Notes: generated by a model not told the origin, from the letters alone. 64,000 nt of DNA from an uncultured Coprococcus sp. (GCA_934247115.1 CAKQIY010000009.1:1-64000), one strand, 5' to 3'; numbered from the stretch's first letter, positions 45,264-53,987 are shown. A program made the numbers and translations.

Positions 45264-46000
45264 TCTACATATTCGTTGAGCCATTCAACCACACCATTAG
45301 ATATGGCTTTGGCGTAGTTTTCAAGATTCTCGTTGAAGTAATCCAGGTCATCCTGACTGGTCATAAATCCCATCTCGATGATCATGCTTGTCATGTCTGT
45401 GTCACGTATCACAGCGTAATCATCGTCGCTGTTGCCCTGGGTTCCAATCCTGACTCCCCGGTTGGCTGTAATACCCACCTTTTCCAGGTTGTTCAGAATA
45501 TCATCTGCTGCTGCGTAGCTTCTCTCTGATCCGGAGCTGTGTATCCATATCTCAATACCCTTTGTTGTATTGGCTGCTGCGGTTGAATTGCGGTGCAGTG
45601 ATACGAATATATCGGCTTTTGCATCGTTGGCGATAACTGATCTGGAGCCCAGCTGTGTGTCGCTGTCGTCGGATCGAGTCATGACGACATTGACTCCGCT
45701 TTTCTTCAGTGCCTTTGCAACCTCCTTTGCAAGCCGGAGATTGTCGTCCTTTTCATAGCTTCCGTCCAGTCCGACTGCGCCCACGTCGCTGCCTCCGTGA
45801 CCGGCATCCACACATACGGTATATGTATCGTTGGCTTTCTGAAGCATGACTGTCTGTGTGCGGCCCTTGCTCATATGCGCCTTTGCGAGAAAAATCCCAA
45901 GTACAAGCACACATAGGAGAAGCAGAATGTTGATGACCACCAGAAATGCAACCAGAGCACGTAATTGTTTAACTGTCATTTTCTTTTTGCGTTTACTCAT
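45260..46000 (-). CDS. Membrane-anchored N-acetylmuramoyl-L-alanine amidase
   Basis: The start at 46000 has GGAGGACAT upstream. 246 residues: a basic N-terminus, one transmembrane helix (about 15-38), then an Amidase_3 domain. Zinc ligands are visible as VDAGHGG (His), EKDDNL (Glu) and SLHRNS (His); the catalytic Glu lies in IIEMGFM. In many relatives the third ligand sits in SLHAN, here SLHRN. It cleaves the amide between muramic acid and the stem peptide. No SH3 or LysM targeting domain. Confidence 0.9.
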   Translation of the reverse strand: MSKRKKKMTVKQLRALVAFLVVINILLLLCVLVLGIFLAKAHMSKGRTQTVMLQKANDTYTVCVDAGHGGSDVGAVGLDGSYEKDDNLRLAKEVAKALKKSGVNVVMTRSDDSDTQLGSRSVIANDAKADIFVSLHRNSTAAANTTKGIEIWIHSSGSERSYAAADDILNNLEKVGITANRGVRIGTQGNSDDDYAVIRDTDMTSMIIEMGFMTSQDDLDYFNENLENYAKAISNGVVEWLNEYVE

Positions 46001-46139
46001 ATGTCCTCCATTATAGAAAATACCATCAATAAACATAAACGAAAATTCGATGTTTTTCAACCCTGTACAATGGATTAGTTGAAATGTTATAATTATCGAG
46101 GCTTTTATAAATACACAAAAAGAAGGATGTGACTGACAA

Positions 46140-46979
46140 ATGATAATAGATTTTCATACACACACTTATCCAGATAAAATAGCGGCGAAGACAGTGGAGC
46201 TTCTTGCTGGGAGATCCGGTACAGTGCCACATTCAGATGGAACCCTCGTGGGACTTGAGAACGATATGGAGCACAGGCATGTTGACATATCCGTGGTGCT
46301 TCCGGTAGCAACGTCACCGAAACAGTACAGGCATATCAATGAATTTGCAGAGATGGAGAATGAACAGTTTGCAGATACCCATGTATGGTCATTTGGAGGT
46401 ATCCATCCGGACAATGAGAATTACAAAGAGATTCTGAGGGATATAAGTGACAAAGGCCTTAAGGGGATAAAGCTTCATCCTGATTATCAGGGCGTTTTCT
46501 TCAATGATATAAGATATAAGAGGATAATCAGTTATGCCACTGAGCTTGGACTTATCGTGGTCACCCATGCCGGACAGGATATAGGTCTGCCGGAGGTGGT
46601 GCACTGCACACCTGCTATGGCTGAGGAAGTGCTGGACGATGTTCAGCCGGACAAGCTGGTACTTGCCCATATGGGTGGCTGGCAGATGTGGCAGGATGTC
46701 CTGGACAGGCTGTGCGGCAGGAATGTATATATGGATACGGCATTTTCTTATGGACAGATACAGTACAAAGCTGGAGTGGAACACAGGTGGAAGCTGATGA
46801 ATGACAGTATGTTCCGGGCAATAGTGGATAAGCATGGCGCAGATCGTATATTATTTGGAACAGATAGTCCATGGTCAGATCAGTTTGACGCTATCACAGA
46901 TATAGAAAAGCTCGGGCTTCCAGAGAACGCAAGAAAAAAGATAATGGGAGAGAATGCGGAGAGACTACTGCATATATAA
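46140..46979 (+). CDS. Metal-dependent hydrolase, amidohydrolase-2 family
   Basis: 279 residues starting IDFHTHTYPDKIA, with GIKLHPDYQ, VTHAGQD, LAHMGG and FGTDSPW placing the usual metal ligands and catalytic Asp of the TIM-barrel ACMSD/TatD-like group. Ribosome site AGAAGGATGTGA. The reaction may be a decarboxylation or hydrolysis; the substrate is not evident. Single-gene unit. Confidence 0.82.
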   Translation: MIIDFHTHTYPDKIAAKTVELLAGRSGTVPHSDGTLVGLENDMEHRHVDISVVLPVATSPKQYRHINEFAEMENEQFADTHVWSFGGIHPDNENYKEILRDISDKGLKGIKLHPDYQGVFFNDIRYKRIISYATELGLIVVTHAGQDIGLPEVVHCTPAMAEEVLDDVQPDKLVLAHMGGWQMWQDVLDRLCGRNVYMDTAFSYGQIQYKAGVEHRWKLMNDSMFRAIVDKHGADRILFGTDSPWSDQFDAITDIEKLGLPENARKKIMGENAERLLHI

Positions 46980-47005
46980 AAATTTTGTAAAAGTGGAAAA
47001 CACTA

Positions 47006-47034
47006 TTGCAAAGAGTTTAATAATATGTTACATT
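47006..47034 (+). promoter_or_regulatory. Possible promoter in the 46980-47288 gap
   Basis: TTGCAA (47006-47011), 17-bp spacer, extended -10 TGTTACATT (hexamer 47029-47034). It would start transcription near 47041. Confidence 0.35.
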
Positions 47035-47040
47035 TTTATT

Positions 47041-47150
47041 ACAGAAATGAATTTTCCACAAATGCTATAAAGAAGATTCCGTGATGAATCATATACTAGT
47101 TGAGGACAATAGAGATATGTCGATGCCTTCCGACATGTCTCTATTTTTGT
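47041..47150 (+). ncRNA. Candidate small RNA of about 110 nt
   Basis: The 308-bp gap between the hydrolase gene and tRNA-Gln contains a promoter-like sequence (47006-47034) and a strong intrinsic terminator (47109-47150), with no ORF that ends before the terminator and has a ribosome site. The same terminator could simply be the distal 3' end of the hydrolase mRNA. Confidence 0.3.
47109..47150 (+). terminator. Intrinsic terminator
   Basis: ATAGAGATATGTCG and CGACATGTCTCTAT pair (one wobble) around an 8-nt loop, followed by TTTTTG. Confidence 0.8.
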
Positions 47151-47243
47151 ATATAAGGATATCGGGCAGGGATGTGTACAGTGAACGAATTTGCGACAGA
47201 CAGGTTGATGATAGAATGATCAGAGACAGAAAACTCTATGACA

Positions 47244-47281
47244 ACAAAAAAGACTTGAAATCATATGATTCCAAGTCTTTC
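47244..47281 (-). terminator. Terminator of the tRNA-Gln transcript
   Basis: On the minus strand, AAAGACTTGGAATCAT and ATGATTTCAAGTCTTT form a near-perfect palindrome followed by TTTTTG. Confidence 0.78.
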
Positions 47282-47287
47282 TAATAG

Positions 47288-47360
47288 CTGGGCTACAAGG
47301 ATTCGAACCTTGAAAATGCTGGAGTCAGAGTCCAGTGCCTTACCATTTGGCGATAGCCCA
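47288..47360 (-). tRNA. tRNA-Gln (anticodon CTG)
   Basis: 73 nt. Acceptor TGGGCTA/TAGCCCA, D-arm TCGCCAAATGGTAAGGC, anticodon arm CTGGA-CTCTGAC-TCCAG giving CTG, T-arm AAGGTTCGAATCCTT. CCA is not encoded. Confidence 0.95.
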
Positions 47361-47534
47361 TTGCCTCAACACGTGATAGTATATATGATTGGACAGAAAA
47401 ATGCAAGCACTTTTTTCAAAAAATTTTAAAAATTTTTGATGCCCTGTTTTGACCTTGCGGGCAGGGGAAAAATAAGGTATAAAATTAGTGGGCTGATTAA
47501 TAACAGCTGCAGACAGCATCGGGGGTGCAACGGA

Positions 47535-48251
47535 ATGTATTCATACAATACTATAGTAAGATATAGTGAGACCGGAGGGCGAAAGATATCCAATATAGCT
47601 ACAATCGCCAATTACTTTCAGGATTGTGCAATTCTTCAGTCTGAGGAGGTGGGCATAGGGCTGGATTATCTGGCAGAACATCACAGGGCATGGTTCCTCA
47701 TATCATGGCAGATAGAGGTTGAGAGATATCCGGCCATGGGAGAGCGTATAGATGTCCGTACATGGGCTTATGATTTTAAGGCGTCACTTGGTTTCAGGAA
47801 TATAGATATAATAGACAGTGAGGGTATATGTATTGTCAGAGCTGCATCTATATGGAGCTATGTTGACACGGAGAACATGCGCCCGGCGAAGATAGATGCA
47901 GAGGTCGCTGCTGCATATCCCATGGAGCCTGCGATAGATATGGTATATGCACCGAGAAAGATAAAGCTGTGGGACGAATATGCCACGGTTGATACCAGAC
48001 GGGTGATGTCGTATCAGATAGATTCCAACAATCATATGAATAATGAAGCGTATATTGCGCTGGCCCAGGAGTATGTTGATGATATAGAGAACATATCCGC
48101 GGTAAGAGCAGAATATAAGATGCAATATATGAAGGATGATGTTATAGTAATAAAGAAAGCAGCAGCTGACAACTATGTACAGATATTGCTGTGTGATGAA
48201 CAGGACAGAGTGAAGTGCACTGTTCAATTTGAAATGAAGAGGACGGTATAA
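47535..48251 (+). CDS. Acyl-ACP thioesterase
   Basis: ATG at 47535 is placed 7 bases after GGGGGTG; earlier in-frame codons have no ribosome site. 238 residues made of two hot-dog folds, the FatA/FatB-like bacterial type: IANYFQDCAILQSEEVG at the start, RAWFLISWQIEVERYPAMGE in the first fold, and the catalytic DSNNHMNNEAYIALAQE in the second. It releases free fatty acids from acyl carrier protein. It is 2 bp ahead of the CvfB-like gene. Confidence 0.88.
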   Translation: MYSYNTIVRYSETGGRKISNIATIANYFQDCAILQSEEVGIGLDYLAEHHRAWFLISWQIEVERYPAMGERIDVRTWAYDFKASLGFRNIDIIDSEGICIVRAASIWSYVDTENMRPAKIDAEVAAAYPMEPAIDMVYAPRKIKLWDEYATVDTRRVMSYQIDSNNHMNNEAYIALAQEYVDDIENISAVRAEYKMQYMKDDVIVIKKAAADNYVQILLCDEQDRVKCTVQFEMKRTV

Positions 48252-48253
48252 CC

Positions 48254-49297
48254 ATGATGAAGATAGGAGAATGGAACGATCTTACGATCAGGAGAGAGAA
48301 AGAATTTGGCGTGTATCTTGGATGTGAAGGAGATGACAGGGAAGTGCTTCTGCCGCGTAGGCAGGTGCCGAATAAAGCCAAGATCGGTGAACATATCCAT
48401 GCGTTTATATACAGGGATTCGGATGACCGTATCATAGCCACCATGAATGTACCATATATAACAATGGGCAAGATGGCAGTGCTCAGATGTGTGGGAACTA
48501 CCAAGATCGGCGCATTTATGGACTGGGGACTTGAGAAGGATATTCTTCTTCCATTCAAGGAGCAGACTGGACCGGTCAGAGAGGGCAGAGAGTATCTCGT
48601 CAGAATGTATTCAGATAAGTCGGACAGATTGTGCGTATCCATGAAGGTGTATGATTATCTGAAGACCGAATCACCGTACAAGGCGGGGGATGACATATCG
48701 GGTATTGTCATAGAGTATAGCCCTGAGTATGGAGCGTTTGTGGCTGTTGACAACAAGTACTCGGCGCTTATACCTAAGAAAGAGATCCACACAGGCATAT
48801 ATGTGGGGGATAAGATACAGGGAAGAGTTGCGGAAGTCAGAGAGGATGGTAAGCTGAATCTTACACTTCAGAAGCCGATAAAGATGCAGATCCGCGAGAA
48901 TGCAGATATGATAGTGAACATAATCAATTCCTATGGTGGTGTTCTTCCGTTCAACGATAAGGCGGATTCCAAGGTTATCGAGAAGGAATTTGGAATCAGC
49001 AAGAGGGCATTCAAGACTGCAGTGGGTAAGCTGCTCAAGGATGGACTCATACGCATAACAGAGGATCATATAGAACTGTTGTCTGATGAAGAGCGTGCGG
49101 CATTGGCAGAGAAGGGAACAACAAAGGAAGATGTGGTTAGAAGAAGCAGACCAAAGAAGCCTGCTGCGCAGCCAGTTTCATTCAAAAATCAGGATATCCC
49201 TGAGAGGAAGGGTAAGGTTAAGTTCAATCGTGCAAATGGCGGCAGAAGGAACAACAGGAAGGCTCTGCTCGCAGAGATGGACGAAGAAGACAATTAA
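48254..49297 (+). CDS. cvfB: CvfB/YitL-like S1-domain RNA-binding protein
   Basis: 347 residues: tandem S1-type barrels (about 5-70, 75-140, 145-215), then a winged-helix segment (SKVIEKEFGISKRAFKTAVGKLLKDGLIRI). A basic tail of about 60 residues rich in Lys, Arg and Asn extends beyond the usual CvfB end. CvfB binds RNA and affects virulence-type gene expression in staphylococci; its role here is inferred. Cotranscription with the thioesterase is likely given the 2-bp gap. Confidence 0.85.
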   Translation: MMKIGEWNDLTIRREKEFGVYLGCEGDDREVLLPRRQVPNKAKIGEHIHAFIYRDSDDRIIATMNVPYITMGKMAVLRCVGTTKIGAFMDWGLEKDILLPFKEQTGPVREGREYLVRMYSDKSDRLCVSMKVYDYLKTESPYKAGDDISGIVIEYSPEYGAFVAVDNKYSALIPKKEIHTGIYVGDKIQGRVAEVREDGKLNLTLQKPIKMQIRENADMIVNIINSYGGVLPFNDKADSKVIEKEFGISKRAFKTAVGKLLKDGLIRITEDHIELLSDEERAALAEKGTTKEDVVRRSRPKKPAAQPVSFKNQDIPERKGKVKFNRANGGRRNNRKALLAEMDEEDN

Positions 49298-49350
49298 TTA
49301 TAAGAATATATTATAATATATAGAAAATATAATGTAGGAGGATATAAAAT

Positions 49351-49731
49351 ATGAAGACAATTATAAGTACACCAAAGGCACCGGAAGCAATAGGACCATA
49401 TTCACAGGCAGTTCTTGTCAACGGAATGCTGTTCACATCAGGTGTTATCCCAATCGATCCAGAGACCAATACTCTTGTGGAGGGTGACGTCGAGGTTCAG
49501 GCTAAGCAGGCCATAGGCAACCTTAAGAATCTTATTGAGGCATCCGGTTCCTCTATGGATAAGGTTGTAAAGACAACTGTGTTTATCAAGGATATGAATG
49601 ATTTCGGAAAAATCAACGAGATATATAAGGAGTTCTTTACAAGCGATTTCCCTGCGCGTTCATGTGTAGAGGTAGCAAGACTTCCTAAGGATGTACTGAT
49701 AGAGATAGAAGCTATTGCGGTTGTAGAGTAG
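49351..49731 (+). CDS. ridA: RidA family enamine/imine deaminase
   Basis: 126 residues with the full YjgF/RidA set: APEAIGPYSQAV, LFTSGVIPIDPET, QAKQAIGNLKNLIEASGSSMDKVVKTTVF, and PARSCVEVARLPKDVLIEIEA, including the active-site arginine in PARS. It clears reactive 2-aminoacrylate-type imines released by PLP enzymes, which also protects aminotransferases such as IlvE. Ribosome site GTAGGAGGATATAAA. Confidence 0.96.
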   Translation: MKTIISTPKAPEAIGPYSQAVLVNGMLFTSGVIPIDPETNTLVEGDVEVQAKQAIGNLKNLIEASGSSMDKVVKTTVFIKDMNDFGKINEIYKEFFTSDFPARSCVEVARLPKDVLIEIEAIAVVE

Positions 49732-49735
49732 AGTC

Positions 49736-50701
49736 ATGGAAGATAATGCACAGAAAAAAGTAAAAGGAGCCTCATGGTTCTTTGCATCGCTGATAATAGT
49801 GTATCTTGCCGTGTTTTTCGTGTTTGGCTTCACTGGGCTGGGCAGTAGGATAAATGTGATTGAGAATATCCTGATCAGCCAAGGGATGATACTTATACCG
49901 ACTCTGGCATATATACTGATCACCAGATGCAGTGTCCGGGATACCCTCAGGATAAGAAAGACCCATTGGTCGGCAATCTTTATTGTTCCGGTATTTGTAG
50001 TGTCACTGGAACCGGCAATTGTCGTCATCAATTCAATAAGTATGTTGTGGGTGGACAATGCTACAACTGAGCTTGCAGTGGGACTGGTGGCGAAGTATCC
50101 TTTTTGGGTGTCCACTTCACTTATGGCTCTTGCACCTTGTATAGTTGAGGAACTTGCATACAGGGGAGTTATACTTGGAAGCTACAGATACAGCAGCCGT
50201 ATATGGGCTATAGTTGTATCCGGATTGCTGTTTGGTGCCATGCACATGAATTTTAACCAGATGGCATATGCTGTGATTCTGGGAATGATGCTGGGACTTC
50301 TGGCGGAGGTTACTGGAAGTATACTTTCGACGATGCTGGCACATTTCTGCTTTAATGAGATATCTGTATGCCTGAGCTATTTTATGTATCACAACAGCAG
50401 TATGAAGACCATGGTGGAATCGGCTTCTGAGACTGCGGTCTCTAAGCAGCAGCTTCTTATAACTATTGTCGGTATGACGCCGGTTGCGATAGGAGGACTG
50501 TGTATTGCGTTTGCGCTTCTCTATGCCCTTGCCGTACTCAACGGCAGGAAGAAAGAGGTGCTGGATATGTTCAGGAGACACAGGACGTATGCAGATGATG
50601 GCACAGAGATCAGGAAACCAGGGATAATATCAATCCCGCTTGTGATTGCTATGGCTGTATGCATAGCATTTATGATAATCAGTGAAATATTCTGGAGATA
50701 A
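49736..50701 (+). CDS. CPBP-family intramembrane metalloprotease
   Basis: 321 residues with about eight helices. The three Abi/CPBP motifs are present: EELAYRGV (EExxxR), FGAMHMNFNQ (FxxxHxxxN) and LAHFCFNE (HxxxN). Relatives cleave prenylated or membrane proteins or provide immunity to bacteriocins. It starts 4 bp after ridA, ending a compact run of four genes. The cytoplasmic tail is basic. Confidence 0.87.
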   Translation: MEDNAQKKVKGASWFFASLIIVYLAVFFVFGFTGLGSRINVIENILISQGMILIPTLAYILITRCSVRDTLRIRKTHWSAIFIVPVFVVSLEPAIVVINSISMLWVDNATTELAVGLVAKYPFWVSTSLMALAPCIVEELAYRGVILGSYRYSSRIWAIVVSGLLFGAMHMNFNQMAYAVILGMMLGLLAEVTGSILSTMLAHFCFNEISVCLSYFMYHNSSMKTMVESASETAVSKQQLLITIVGMTPVAIGGLCIAFALLYALAVLNGRKKEVLDMFRRHRTYADDGTEIRKPGIISIPLVIAMAVCIAFMIISEIFWR

Positions 50702-50712
50702 CGCTCAACAGG

Positions 50713-50752
50713 AAAAATGCCCGCAGATATGGTATCTGTGGGCATTTTCTCT
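50713..50752 (+). terminator. Terminator after the CPBP gene
   Basis: AAAATGCCCGCAGATA pairs with TATCTGTGGGCATTTT around TGG. Confidence 0.9.
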
Positions 50753-50771
50753 TTGTTGACAGCTGCAGGGA

Positions 50772-50969
50772 TTAATCCCTGCCTAGAAACCGGTAGAATG
50801 ATATGGTATATAGACCGGCAACACCCACCAGCGTATATATGATCCTTGAGAATACTGTTCCCGCACCGAATATACCATCCACGATGTTGTAACTGAAAAG
50901 ACCTATGATGCCCCATACGATGGCGCCGATTATGGTCAGCGTCAGGCATATACAGTTAAGTGTTTTCAT
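50772..50969 (-). CDS. DUF378-family small membrane protein
   Basis: 65 residues, two transmembrane helices: LNCICLTLTIIGAIVWGIIGLF and a second one ending SFYRFLGRD, as in Bacillus YuzA and other DUF378 proteins. The GGAGGTC ribosome site is good. The stop codon sits in an 18-bp perfect palindrome (50764-50781). The function of the family is unknown. Confidence 0.85.
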   Translation of the reverse strand: MKTLNCICLTLTIIGAIVWGIIGLFSYNIVDGIFGAGTVFSRIIYTLVGVAGLYTISFYRFLGRD

Positions 50970-51135
50970 TAAAGACCTCCCAAATTCTGCGCCATAAATT
51001 GACGCATTTATATATTTCTATAATGTAAGTGTGTACTGTAAATTAACTTTTTATTCTGAACTTTATATATTGTCATCAGGATTTTAAATTTTCGTTAAAT
51101 TAAGATTAAGGAAAATTGGATTAACTGTGATTTAC

Positions 51136-51164
51136 TTGACACTTTGGTGTGGCTGTAGTACATT
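51136..51164 (+). promoter_or_regulatory. Promoter of the ArsR/HAD unit
   Basis: TTGACA (51136-51141), 17-bp spacer, TACATT (51159-51164). Confidence 0.6.
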
Positions 51165-51170
51165 TACATT

Positions 51171-51184
51171 TGAATAATTGTTCA
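51171..51184 (+). promoter_or_regulatory. ArsR/SmtB-type operator TGAA-N6-TTCA
   Basis: TGAATAATTGTTCA lies immediately downstream of the -10 and matches the core of the SmtB/ZiaR/CzrA zinc-sensor operators. It would block transcription when bound. A further hairpin at about 51199-51232 lies in the leader. Confidence 0.6.
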
Positions 51185-51264
51185 ATTGGCACAGATATAA
51201 CGCTTCGTCTGTTTTATTCAGAAGAAGCGTTTATGTTCATATAGAGAAAGGATAAGGTGAAAAT

Positions 51265-51570
51265 ATGATAGATTTTGATGAGTATGAACTTGAGAGTTCG
51301 GATCTTTCAGATCTGGCAGAGTTGTTCAAGGTGTTTGGAGATTCGACAAGGATTTCGGTTATGTTTGCATTGCTCAAACAGGAGCTGAGTGTCGGTGAGA
51401 TAGCAGACCGGCTTGGAATGAATGCCTCAGCTATATCACACCAGCTCAGGGTCCTCAAGCAGGCAAAGTTGATAAAAAGCAGAAGATCAGGTAAGAATAT
51501 TATATATGAACTGGCGGATGAGCATGTGGTTACGATCATCAAACAGGGCGTGGATCATATTTTGGAATAG
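51265..51570 (+). CDS. ArsR-family repressor with alpha5 zinc-sensing site
   Basis: 101 residues. The winged HTH reads LADLFKVFGDSTR-like at the start (LAELFKVFGDSTR), then ELSVGEIADRLGMNASAISHQLRVLKQAKLIKSRRSG. The C-terminal helix has the exact DxH-x10-HxxE pattern (DEH, then DHILE) that forms the inter-subunit zinc site in SmtB, CzrA and ZiaR. The alpha3 CxC arsenic/cadmium site is absent (ELSVG). So the family logic predicts a zinc- or cobalt-released repressor. It has a matching operator upstream, but no metal transporter next to it. Confidence 0.88.
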   Translation: MIDFDEYELESSDLSDLAELFKVFGDSTRISVMFALLKQELSVGEIADRLGMNASAISHQLRVLKQAKLIKSRRSGKNIIYELADEHVVTIIKQGVDHILE

Positions 51571-51586
51571 TAGGCGAGGTATTTGA

Positions 51587-52213
51587 ATGAAGGTAGAATC
51601 ACTTATATTTGATATGGACGGAACACTGTGGGACAGTGCGGAGAAGGTGGCAGAATCCTGGACTGATGTACTTAAAATGCAGCCGGATGTGGATATGGTA
51701 GTGACAGAGTCCGACATAAAGGCGGTCATGGGCATGCCTATGGATGCAATAGCAAAAAAGATGTTCGGTGAATTCCCAGAGGACAGGCAGATGGAGCTCG
51801 TGGATGCCTGCGGTGATTATGAGAACGATTATCTAAGGCAGCACGGAGGAAAACTGTATGATGGTGTTGAGGATACATTGAAGAAGCTGTCTGAAACTCA
51901 CAGATTGTATATTGTGAGCAATTGCCAGAGTGGATATATAGAGGCATTTCTTGAATACTATGGATTTGGCAAGTATTTCAAGGACATCCTGTGCTGGGGT
52001 GATACAAAGGTATCAAAGGGCGAGAGCATAAAGATACTTATGGATAAGAATGGTATAACTGATGCTGCGTATGTGGGAGATATACAGGGCGATTGTGACA
52101 GTGCAAGATACGCCGGTATAAAGTTTATCCATGCAGCATATGGATTTGGCAAGGTTGATGATAAGGATGCTGCAATACAGAAGTTTGAAGAGCTCCTGGA
52201 CATTGTAGAGTAA
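51587..52213 (+). CDS. HAD-superfamily phosphatase (Gph/PgmB-like)
   Basis: 208 residues. Motif I is IFDMDGTLWDSAEK, motif II IVSNCQSG, motif III KGESIKILMDKNG, motif IV YVGDIQGDCDSARYAG. A helical cap lies between residues 18 and 90. These enzymes hydrolyse phosphoglycolate or other small phosphates. It lies 16 bp after the ArsR gene and is presumably cotranscribed, which is odd if the repressor senses zinc. Confidence 0.85.
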   Translation: MKVESLIFDMDGTLWDSAEKVAESWTDVLKMQPDVDMVVTESDIKAVMGMPMDAIAKKMFGEFPEDRQMELVDACGDYENDYLRQHGGKLYDGVEDTLKKLSETHRLYIVSNCQSGYIEAFLEYYGFGKYFKDILCWGDTKVSKGESIKILMDKNGITDAAYVGDIQGDCDSARYAGIKFIHAAYGFGKVDDKDAAIQKFEELLDIVE

Positions 52214-52224
52214 GCTACACAGAA

Positions 52225-52275
52225 TAAAAAGAACAGACAGTACCATAGGAAGTGGCGCTGGCTGTTCTTTTTGTT
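52225..52275. terminator. Bidirectional terminator between HAD gene and pyrG
   Basis: AAAAAGAACAG pairs with CTGTTCTTTTT, with partial extension inward (ACAGTACCA/TGGCGCTGG); A and T tracts flank it. Confidence 0.8.
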
Positions 52276-52300
52276 TTATATTATATTTAAATGGATAAAA

Positions 52301-53917
52301 TTATTTGTTCATGTGCTCAAGAGATGCAGCTACAAATCCCTTGAAAAGAGGATGTGGCTTGTTTGGCCTTGACTTAAATTCAGGATGAGCCTGAGTTCCA
52401 ATGAACCATGGATGATCAGGAATCTCTATCATCTCAACGATGTGGCCATCAGGTGAGAGCCCAACAAGTTCCATTCCATTGTCAGAAAGGGCCTGTCTGT
52501 AATCGTTATTGACCTCGTATCTGTGTCTGTGGCGCTCATGGATGTACTCTGTACCATATAATTTGTATGACTTGGAATCCTTGGCGAGTACACAAGGATA
52601 TGAGCCAAGTCTGAGCGTTCCGCCGAGATCAGTTACATCGTGCTGGTTTGGCATGATGTGTATAACCTGATGGAATGAGTTAGGGTTGAATTCGGAGCTG
52701 TGTGCATCTGAATAGCCAAGTACATTCCTTGCAAATTCAACTATGGTGAGCTGCATTCCGAGACAGAGACCAAGATAAGGGACCTTCTGGGTACGGGCAT
52801 AATTGATTGCTGTGATCATGCCCTCGATACCTCTGTCACCGAATCCACCTGGAACGAGAATGCCATCCACATCACCTAGCATCTCAGCAACATTATCCGG
52901 TGTGACAAGCTCAGAATCAATCCATTTGATCTCAACCTCAGCTTTGTTGGCGACTCCGGCGTGCTTCAGAGATTCTACAACTGATATATATGCGTCGTGG
53001 AGTGATACATATTTGCCTACAAGGGCAACCTTCACGGTGGTGGTAGGGTGCTTCCATGCATCGATCATGTCTGTCCATTCTTGCCATGCATGCTCCTCTG
53101 GTGGAGGACATTCCATGTCAAGACATTCGCAGACAACATCAGCAAGATGCTCTTTTTCCATTGCAAGAGGAACCTCGTATAATACATCAACATCAAGATT
53201 CTGTATGACATTCCTGCTTGGAACATTACAGAACAGAGCGATCTTATCCTTTATACCCTGATCAAGAGGAAGATCAGAACGACATACGAGGATATCCGGC
53301 TGGATTCCCATTCCCTGAAGATTCTTGACGCTGGCCTGCGTAGGCTTTGTCTTGATCTCTCCGGAAGCCTTGAGATAAGGGATAAGAGTAACATGTATCA
53401 TGATACAGTTGTTAGGCCCAACCTCGTGCTGGAACTGTCTGATAGCTTCCAGGAATGGCTGGCTTTCAATGTCTCCTACTGTACCACCTATTTCTATAAT
53501 GGCAACCTCAGTGTCTTTGGCATCAGGATTTCTGTAGAATCTGTCCTTGATCTCGTTGGTGATATGTGGAACTACCTGAACGGTGTGACCTCCGAAATCA
53601 CCATGTCTCTCCTTCTGGAGAATGCTCCAGTATACTTTTCCTGTTGTTACATTTGAATTTTTGTTGAGACTTTCGTCAATAAAACGCTCATAGTGTCCGA
53701 GATCCAGATCAGTCTCGGCTCCGTCGTCAGTTACAAATACTTCACCATGCTGGATAGGATTCATGGTACCGGGATCAATGTTGATATAAGGATCAAACTT
53801 CTGACTTGTAACCTTGTAGCCTCTCATCTTGAGAAGACGGCCAAGGGAAGCAGCAGTAATACCCTTACCGAGTCCAGATACAACACCACCAGTGACAAAT
53901 ACATACTTGACTGCCAT
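52301..53917 (-). CDS. pyrG: CTP synthase
   Basis: The start at 53917 has GGAGGATAAAATT upstream. 538 residues: the synthetase half (TGGVVSGLGKGITAASLG, DPYINIDPGTMNP) and the C-terminal glutamine amidotransferase half with the nucleophile loop GLCLGMQ and HPEFKSRP. It converts UTP to CTP using glutamine and ATP. A near-consensus sigma-A promoter lies 40 bp upstream. The initially transcribed bases are not GGG-rich, so the reiterative-transcription control known in Bacillus is not evident. Confidence 0.97.
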   Translation of the reverse strand: MAVKYVFVTGGVVSGLGKGITAASLGRLLKMRGYKVTSQKFDPYINIDPGTMNPIQHGEVFVTDDGAETDLDLGHYERFIDESLNKNSNVTTGKVYWSILQKERHGDFGGHTVQVVPHITNEIKDRFYRNPDAKDTEVAIIEIGGTVGDIESQPFLEAIRQFQHEVGPNNCIMIHVTLIPYLKASGEIKTKPTQASVKNLQGMGIQPDILVCRSDLPLDQGIKDKIALFCNVPSRNVIQNLDVDVLYEVPLAMEKEHLADVVCECLDMECPPPEEHAWQEWTDMIDAWKHPTTTVKVALVGKYVSLHDAYISVVESLKHAGVANKAEVEIKWIDSELVTPDNVAEMLGDVDGILVPGGFGDRGIEGMITAINYARTQKVPYLGLCLGMQLTIVEFARNVLGYSDAHSSEFNPNSFHQVIHIMPNQHDVTDLGGTLRLGSYPCVLAKDSKSYKLYGTEYIHERHRHRYEVNNDYRQALSDNGMELVGLSPDGHIVEMIEIPDHPWFIGTQAHPEFKSRPNKPHPLFKGFVAASLEHMNK

Positions 53918-53958
53918 AATTTTATCCTCCATAAATACTTCAAAAACTACATTAACAT

Positions 53959-53987
53959 ATTATAAGCAAGCTATATATAAAAGTCAA
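53959..53987 (-). promoter_or_regulatory. pyrG promoter
   Basis: On the minus strand, TTGACT (53987-53982), a 17-bp spacer and TATAAT (53964-53959). Confidence 0.7.

Noticed and set aside
47081..47284. 67-codon reading frame after the hydrolase gene
   Set aside because: It runs through a strong terminator hairpin and into the tRNA-Gln terminator palindrome, and has no ribosome site.
50764..50781. Perfect palindrome GCAGGGATTAATCCCTGC as an operator or attachment site
   Set aside because: It overlaps the DUF378 stop codon and sits beside a terminator, so a 3'-end hairpin role is simpler. No second copy was seen.
53946..53960. Reiterative-transcription control of pyrG
   Set aside because: The mapped-looking promoter would start in ATGTTAATG, not in a GGGC-type initial sequence.
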